The translations under genes and the position numbers were made by a program. A stretch of DNA of 64,000 bases, taken from NCBI RefSeq assembly GCF_010389155.1, contig NC_057769.1, positions 21,824,735-21,888,734 on the forward strand. Reading direction: 5' to 3'. The notes under the pieces are model-generated. The model was not told the origin of the DNA, made no database searches, and was given only the letters and a program-made list of their open reading frames with translations. Of this stretch, positions 58,380-64,000 are shown in pieces (within the stretch, counting starts at the first letter, position 1; every line of letters begins with the position of its first letter). This DNA is from Erigeron canadensis. Taxonomy: Eukaryota; Streptophyta; Magnoliopsida; Asterales; Asteraceae.

Positions 58380-58384
58380 ATACT
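58380..58384. repeat. Target-site duplication of element D, right copy
   Basis: ATACT versus ACACT at 49809-49813. Confidence 0.75.
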
Positions 58385-58766
58385 TACCTAGATACGTCAT
58401 ATGTATATATTTATTTTACTTATCTTTTTTCAATTAGTGTCATGTAACTACGTAAGTACATTTAATTTATTGACAAACTAGTTTTTGTGTGCCCGGGCGT
58501 TGCCCCGGAACACATAGCAATACTTAAAATTTGTAACTATATAAAGTCGTATTATATGAATATCGATAAATATATATTACAAAAGCTTACCAAGGCTAAA
58601 AGGTATACAACAAACAATAAAAATTAAAAGGATAGTTTTTTCTGCTATAGTAGAAACACTGTTTCATATTGTTATATTCTTCTATTGGTCTGTGATTATG
58701 TAAATCATTAAATTGATACACACATACATAAATTTCCTTTTAAACTAATATATGATTCACTCACTA

Positions 58767-59149
58767 ATGAGATGGTACCAATGGCATATTGGTGGTGGTG
58801 AGATAGTGACGAAAATCATGATGAGATAAAAAAAAAGTTCATAGATAGATATGACATGAAGTTGGTCATTTAATACTAGTAAACGAACAATAGTGAACAA
58901 AGTTTCATCTTTGTTCAATAGAACAAATAAAATTGGAAATGTGTTCGTTATTAGTGTTATGAGATGGTACCAATGGCATATTGGTGGTGGTGAGATAGTG
59001 ACGAAAATCATGATGAGATAAAAAAAAAGTTCATAGATAGATATGACATGAAGTTGGTCGTTTAATACTAGTAAACGAACAAAAGTGAACAAAGTTTCAT
59101 CTTTGTTCAATAGAACAAATAAAATTGGAAATGTGTTCGTTATTAGTGT
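58767..59149. repeat. Tandem duplication of a 192-bp unit
   Basis: 58767-58958 and 58959-59149 are nearly identical (I see two substitutions: GGTCATTT/GGTCGTTT and CAATAG/CAAAAG). Because 192 is a multiple of three, it creates a repeated open frame on the minus strand. That frame has no recognisable protein and is probably not a gene. Confidence 0.92.
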
Positions 59150-59191
59150 ATGCACATATATACTGTTTTTATCTGTGCATTTTTACATTTA

Positions 59192-60984
59192 TGAGTTAAT
59201 TGCAGGATTCGTCCCTGTGGCTTGTCTACTTTCATGGTTTTCACCCCTGTCAGTTTTTTTTAAACAAAAACATCCAAACTAGTCACATTCGTTGCACGTT
59301 ACGTCCCTCAGAGCAATGGCGTTAGTAATTGAACGTTAAGCCGTGACACGTGCTAGGCACACGAGGGCAATTCTGTATTTTGCCACCCAACCCCCACCTG
59401 CCTTTTTCCCCCTCTTTCCTCGTGTATATATCGAATAAAATACATCTCCCCCCATATAAAAAAAACACACACACACACATATATATATATATAATTCTCT
59501 TACAATAAAAACCCTGATTTACCAGGATAATATAGTTTAATCGTTATAATTGTTCAATGATATATACTTCAATCCATGATTGAATCTTGTAATCGTTTTA
59601 CAATGGGCTGGCATATCCGAAAATAATATTGTGATGGCTTCAAAGCAATAAAAGTTTATGGTGAGTTAGGGTTTTTTTTCTGCATTTGTTTTTATCAATA
59701 AAAGTTTATTGAGTTTATCACTAATTTATTTATCAAACTTTTACTTGTAGGTGGAAACCCTAATTTATTTTCATTGAAAATACATCATGGTGGGGTGTTT
59801 ACTCAGTCTCCTGGTAAGACCTACATCAATGGAAAGGTAAGCTTCATAGACATGGTCGATGGTGATTGTTTTAGTGTACCTGAACTAAATGATATGATGA
59901 AAGAATTAGGATATGGAGAAAAAATCACAATGTCTTATTATTTTAGGGCACCAGACAATTACAATATGGATGTTGGAATTCATGCACTAGCTAGTGATCA
60001 AGATATATTGGATTTCCTTATGTATGCTGCTAAGTTTAAATTACTAGAGGTTTACACTGTTAATGTGGGGAACCAAACTTAGAAAATGCCCAACCTACAG
60101 TTTTAATCAAATTACCTTGTAAAAAGGCTTTATTTAAAGGACAAGGCAAAAAAATTGTGGAAGATAATCCGTTTGATGATCCATTTTTTACGGAATTGGT
60201 TGAAAATGATTTTTGGGCTGGTAAACCAATCAATGTTGAAACTGACAATGTTGGGCAGGGTAGTGGGACTAATTTGCATGAAAAGAATGTTTGTGACAAT
60301 GAAGACTGTAATAAGCATACTGTGCATGAAATTGGGGAGGGTAGTGTGCCAAATCTCCATACTGAAATAGAAATTGACAATGATTCTTGTGACAATGAAA
60401 AGGGTAGTGAGGGCAGTGGTGAATCTGATGATGACACTAGTGAAGATAGTGATTTTATTGTAGATGATGTAGTTGATATGCATGACTTTGAAGTTGATAT
60501 GAGAGATTTTAAGAATAATATTGATGAAAATGTAGACTGGATAGCCTGTAAAGATAATCCAACTAACTGAAGCACATTGTAAAACAATTACAAGATTCAA
60601 TCGTGGATTGAAGTATATATCATTGAACAATTATAACGATTAAACTATATTATCCTGGTAAATTAGGGTTTTTATTGTAAGAGAATTATATATATATGTG
60701 TGTGTGTGTGTGTTTTTTATATGGGGGGAGATGTATATTATTCGATATATACACAAGGATAGAGGAGGAAAAAGGCAGGTGGGGGCTGGGTGGCAAAATA
60801 CAAAATTGTCCTCGTGTGTCTAGCACGTGCCACGACTTAACGTTCAATTACTAACGCCATTACTCTGAGGGACGTAACGTGCAACAAATGTGACTAGTTT
60901 GGATGTTTTTGTTTAAAAAAAACTGACAGGGATGAAAACCACGAAAGTGGACAAACCACATGGATGAATCTTGCAATTAACTCA
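59192..60984. mobile_element. Mutator-like element, deletion derivative (1793 bp)
   Basis: Long inverted repeats 59192-59605 and 60575-60984 (414 and 410 bp), ending TGAGTTAATT. Flanked by TACATTTA at 59184-59191 and 60985-60992. Between the repeats lies the remnant of a MuDR-type transposase gene, limited to its N-terminal region. The inverted repeats carry AC/AT microsatellites and GTCCCT blocks. Non-autonomous: the catalytic transposase core is absent. Confidence 0.9.
59774..60570 (+). pseudogene. Truncated MULE transposase, PB1-like N-terminal domain only
   Basis: The first frame (59774-60082) has the pattern found at the N-terminus of plant MuDR-type proteins: KIHHGGVFTQSPGKTYI, DMVDGDCFSVPELNDMM and LEVYTVNVG. 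A one-base shift near 60070 joins it to 60157-60570, an acidic linker (EDNPFDDPFF, then Asp/Glu/Ser-rich). The frame stops at the inner edge of the right inverted repeat. A GT..AG pair at about 59659-59749 could be an intron before it. The DDE core and SWIM zinc finger are missing. Confidence 0.82.
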
Positions 60985-61056
60985 TACATTTATTGTTGAT
61001 TTGTTGTAACATAATAGATGTTATATATTATGAAGAGTAAACAACACAAGTCATCC

Positions 61057-61312
61057 TTGTGGTTACCGAAACAGTTACGTTTAATCTCTGCTTATGAAAA
61101 ATATCACACAGACAGTCCTTTATAGGAGGATAAGGTTTGTATTTAGTCCTTTTGACTATTTAACCGTCATCTCACGTGGGAGGCACATGATGGTTTAACG
61201 GAGGAGAGATGATGGTTAAATAGTCAAAGGACTAAACACGAACCTTATCATCCTATAAAAGACTGTCAGTGATGTTTTTCATTAGCAGGGATGAAACTCG
61301 ATAAACCACATA
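61057..61312. repeat. Foldback MITE (about 256 bp)
   Basis: Almost the whole segment is an imperfect inverted repeat. The left arm 61057-61175 (TGTGGTTA, CTGCTTATGAAAAA, GACAGTC, TATAGGA, GATAAGGTT) is mirrored in 61205-61312. The short centre has CACGTGGGAGG. Target duplication not resolved. Confidence 0.75.
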
Positions 61313-61610
61313 ACAATTTCTGTCGTTTTCTCTTTTATTAATTACGCCAATGGTTATAAACAAACGTGAACAAAAATTCTTATTATATAAGTATAAATGA
61401 TATGTTTACTAAATAAGAACCGCATTATTCGACAGCAATGACGGCTACTTATGGTGATAACAGCGACTGATGATGGTGGTGGTGGCGGCAACGTCAAGCA
61501 GGGTAAATATTTGATTTAAATGTAATTGATTTAAATGAGATAGTAAAGTTTTTCATAAAAATAATAATTAGAGGATGATTATGTAAATTAATTTATTAAA
61601 AATAATATTA

Positions 61611-61866
61611 CTCCCTCCGTCCCATTATAAGTGTTTTAATTTGAATATTCAAAGTCTTAATTTTTAAAGTTTGACCTTAAATATAATCTTTTGTGTTATA
61701 TAAAACTAAATGAAAGTTATATCATTGAAAACACATCTAAAACACAATCAATTCATATAACTTTCATCAAGTATTATTTAACACAAAGAAAATTATATAT
61801 GGTCAAAGTTGTAAAAGTTAGACTTTGAAAATTCAAAACGTGACACTTCTAGTGGTACAGAGGGAG
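61611..61866. mobile_element. Stowaway MITE, intact (256 bp)
   Basis: Ends CTCCCTCCGTCCC and GTACAGAGGGAG, flanked by TA at 61609-61610 and 61867-61868. Matches the classic Stowaway (Tc1/mariner-type) terminus. No coding capacity. Aligns along its length with the split copy at 30821-31219. Confidence 0.92.
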
Positions 61867-61935
61867 TATATATTTTACATGTAAAATAAATCTAATTTTC
61901 AACTAAGATTTAGTATTTTTAGATAGTAGTATAGA

Positions 61936-62575
61936 TATATTAACAAATTGGCCGAGAAAGATAGAAATAAACCATGTTATATACTTATATTGAGAAATAG
62001 TTCATGTATATCACAAGGAATTTAGGTCATAATTTTTTTTACTTAGATTTAATAATAATTAATAATTTAATATATTTAGTCAAGTTTTATGTTTCTTTTT
62101 TCACTTAATAAACAAAAGTAATCATCAATTATCTATTTTTTACATAATGTATACAGATTATTTATACATTCATTCACTTAATATATTAATAACTTAATGA
62201 TTAAAATAACGGGCCCTTAATCACTTAAATTTGAACAAATAACATAGAAACAAGCACCATTCGTATTAGTTTGGATTCCTGATTACAACTTAATCTTTTA
62301 ATCCTTTTAATTATACTTATCTAGAAAAAATATACCAAATAGTGTTTACTAACCTATAATGATGTTTCTATTGAGAATAATTATTTGCACATCACCAATA
62401 TTTAACCGTATATCACTAAACATATTTCATATTATTATAAAATATAACATCTTAAATCATGTTTGTGATATACGGTATAGTGATGTAGAGATCACCTTAT
62501 CTTTCTAATAAATATTAAAAAAAAATGTCACAAAAGTTTCAATTGGTCGACTAAAACTAGTCATCTCAACTCGTT
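61936..62575. other. Intergenic, AT-rich
   Basis: No gene or clear element; short A/T runs only. Confidence 0.55.
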
Positions 62576-62725
62576 TACTACGTAACACATTGTGCCACTA
62601 TGTCTTTTCCGTACATATCACTCTATGCCCACCAAGTACATAGGTGACTTATCACATATCCACGATACATTATGTCTACGTAAACACATTGTGCAACTAT
62701 GTCCTTTCCGTACCTACCACTTTAG
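62576..62725. repeat. Imperfect direct repeat, about 99 bp apart
   Basis: ACGTAACACATTGTGCCACTATGTC at 62580 and its near copy at 62679, each followed by (T/C)TTTCCGTAC. Probably a decayed tandem duplication. Confidence 0.65.
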
Positions 62726-63624
62726 AGGTTGTCGGGTGAATTTAAAGGAATTTAATGGAATGATATTCGTAAATGATCAGGCCTAAGCTTATAAGGGAAA
62801 TATAATTTCAAATTCTCATGTGTCACATTAGGGTTACAACACTTTTTTTTTTGCTCCAGAATTTTGTCAGAATTTCATCTTGTTACTAATACCACCATTA
62901 TTACTAAATTCTCAATTTCTCAGTGTCGTCGCATCATTTTCATTTATTTAACAAAAATAAAATAAAAGTCAAAACATTAAGAATGAGGTAGTAAAAGTAA
63001 AGGAATGGAGATCTTAGAGAACATGGACCCATTTTTCTCAAATCTGGTCGTCTCCATGAAGACATGAAGTCATTATTTGGCCTAGAACATCGTGGTGAAA
63101 GTAAGGTTTTTGATAGCGGCCAAAACGTGACGCCGATGATTTTGCGCTAAAAATAATGACATGTGAACGTACAAGTTTTGGCCGAGAATGACTCCTATTA
63201 GCAACGACCTTGTTTGTGTAATCAAAGCAGAGTTTTTGTTTAACAATTTAAAAACTTTAGTAATAATAGTATGGTACCCGCGCAATGCGACAGCGGTGAT
63301 GGGGATGATGGTCTAGTGGTGTCGGTGACAGTATTATTGGTGGTGGTGGTGTCAAGTGATATAGGTTGATGTAAAGGTGATAGTGGAATATTTTAGAAGA
63401 TAAAGACTTAAAGTATTAATTATTAAAATAAGGGTTTAGAATGTAAATTAATTCATTAAGGGCAAATTTAATAATTTATAAAAACTTTTCCATATTGGGT
63501 ATTTATTAAGGGTAATTTAGTATTTTTGGATTTAACTTTTTTCTAACACTTTCTAAATAGAGTGGTTGATAATTATGATAAAGGAGTATAGGTAATCTCA
63601 AAAAAAATCGCTTTTAACATAAGG
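62726..63624. other. Intergenic, unclassified
   Basis: No gene recognised. GGTGG/GATGG-rich stretch at 63294-63385 after a CCCGCGCAATGCG word (63278), a type often seen near Helitron ends, but no termini are visible. Confidence 0.45.
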
Positions 63625-63990
63625 GCCTGTCAATTTGGTGTAATGGTATGAAACATGATGGAATAAATTGGTTGGTCATAGATTACTCGTTAAAATCTGA
63701 TCCACTATGGCTTTTCCCGCAATAGTCTTTGATCATTGGGTTTTTTAAATGGTAAGCTTGGCCTATTTATCAACTATGAGTGTATACTGTACCGGTGTAC
63801 CCTAAAGAGTAAAGACGAGACGTACCCACCTCCTCTTCATAGGAGGTTGGGCTATCTGGCATTGGGTTTTAATTGTGAGTCTAGAGACTTGATTACTTTG
63901 TCCAATTTAGGCCCAACTTGAGGCCCACAAAAAGGTAAGCCCTGCTGCTAACTATATTAAATATAATATGTAAGCCCCTTCGAATATTTT
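63625..63990 (+). mobile_element. Possible tRNA-derived SINE
   Basis: TTGGTGTAATGG (about 63635) fits box A, and CGTTAAAATCT (about 63689) approximates box B. The segment runs as single-copy-like sequence to a T-run at 63985. No target duplication or A-tail found. Confidence 0.3.
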
Positions 63991-64000
63991 TTTTTAACAG

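Larger units (their letters stand above)
58478..61935 (-). mobile_element. Candidate non-autonomous Helitron (3.5 kb)
   Basis: Minus-strand 5' end TCTATACTACTATC at 61935 fits the plant Helitron consensus TCTMTAYTAMYWNW at 13 of 14 positions. The 3' end has the hairpin CCGGGGCAACGCCCGGG (about 58493-58509), then after about 11 bases the terminus CTAG at 58478. Flanks on the minus strand are A before and T after, as expected for A/T insertion. No Rep/helicase gene is seen. A tandem duplication, a MULE, a foldback MITE and a Stowaway lie inside. Confidence 0.5.

Overview
This is AT-rich nuclear DNA of a flowering plant. It is almost entirely transposable elements, with one convincing host gene. 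The evidence for a plant is the plant-type Ty1/copia and Ty3/gypsy polyproteins primed by initiator tRNA-Met, Stowaway and Mutator-like elements, tRNA-derived SINEs, Helitron-like termini, and an intronless BPS1/BYPASS1-like gene. Large copia elements with an extra 3' gene would fit a eudicot, possibly Asteraceae, but the family is an inference.

Layout. (1) 1-8762: a minus-strand copia element (called A), cut by the left window edge, with a 312-bp 5' LTR and a leader full of GATCGT hairpins. A sits inside the gag gene of a minus-strand Ty3/gypsy element whose outer LTR end is at 27734. (2) 9724-25156: a complete 15.4-kb plus-strand copia element (B; TSD CTTGA) in the same gypsy gag leader. 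It carries gag, protease, integrase, RT and RNase H, a 328-bp perfect-looking inverted duplication, and two extra genes after pol. (3) 26222-27169: a solo LTR (TSD AAAAT) in the gypsy LTR. (4) 27735-31251: AT-rich DNA with a Mutator-type MITE and a Stowaway MITE that was split by a 126-bp SINE. (5) 31252-43994: a minus-strand copia element (C), of the same family as the solo LTR, again with a large extra gene after pol. (6) 43995-49813: SINEs, repeats and the BPS1-like gene (47310-48233, minus). (7) 49814-58379: a plus-strand copia element (D) of another lineage, itself carrying a solo LTR (51913-52773, TSD CAAAA). (8) 58380-64000: a candidate Helitron (58478-61935) enclosing a tandem duplication, a 1.8-kb deletion-derivative MULE, a foldback MITE and an intact Stowaway, followed by unclassified DNA.

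All retroelement polyproteins contain stop codons and frameshifts, so none looks autonomous. The most interesting signal is in elements B and C. Both encode a homologous extra protein downstream of pol, and in both the gene is preceded by what looks like its own promoter: a TATA box plus a cluster of the same short palindromic words that fill that element's own LTR (TGACGTCA in B, CCAGT/ACTGG in C). Element A has a third word (GATCGT) amplified in its LTR and leader. This suggests family-specific regulatory words and a separately transcribed accessory gene. That is inference from sequence only.
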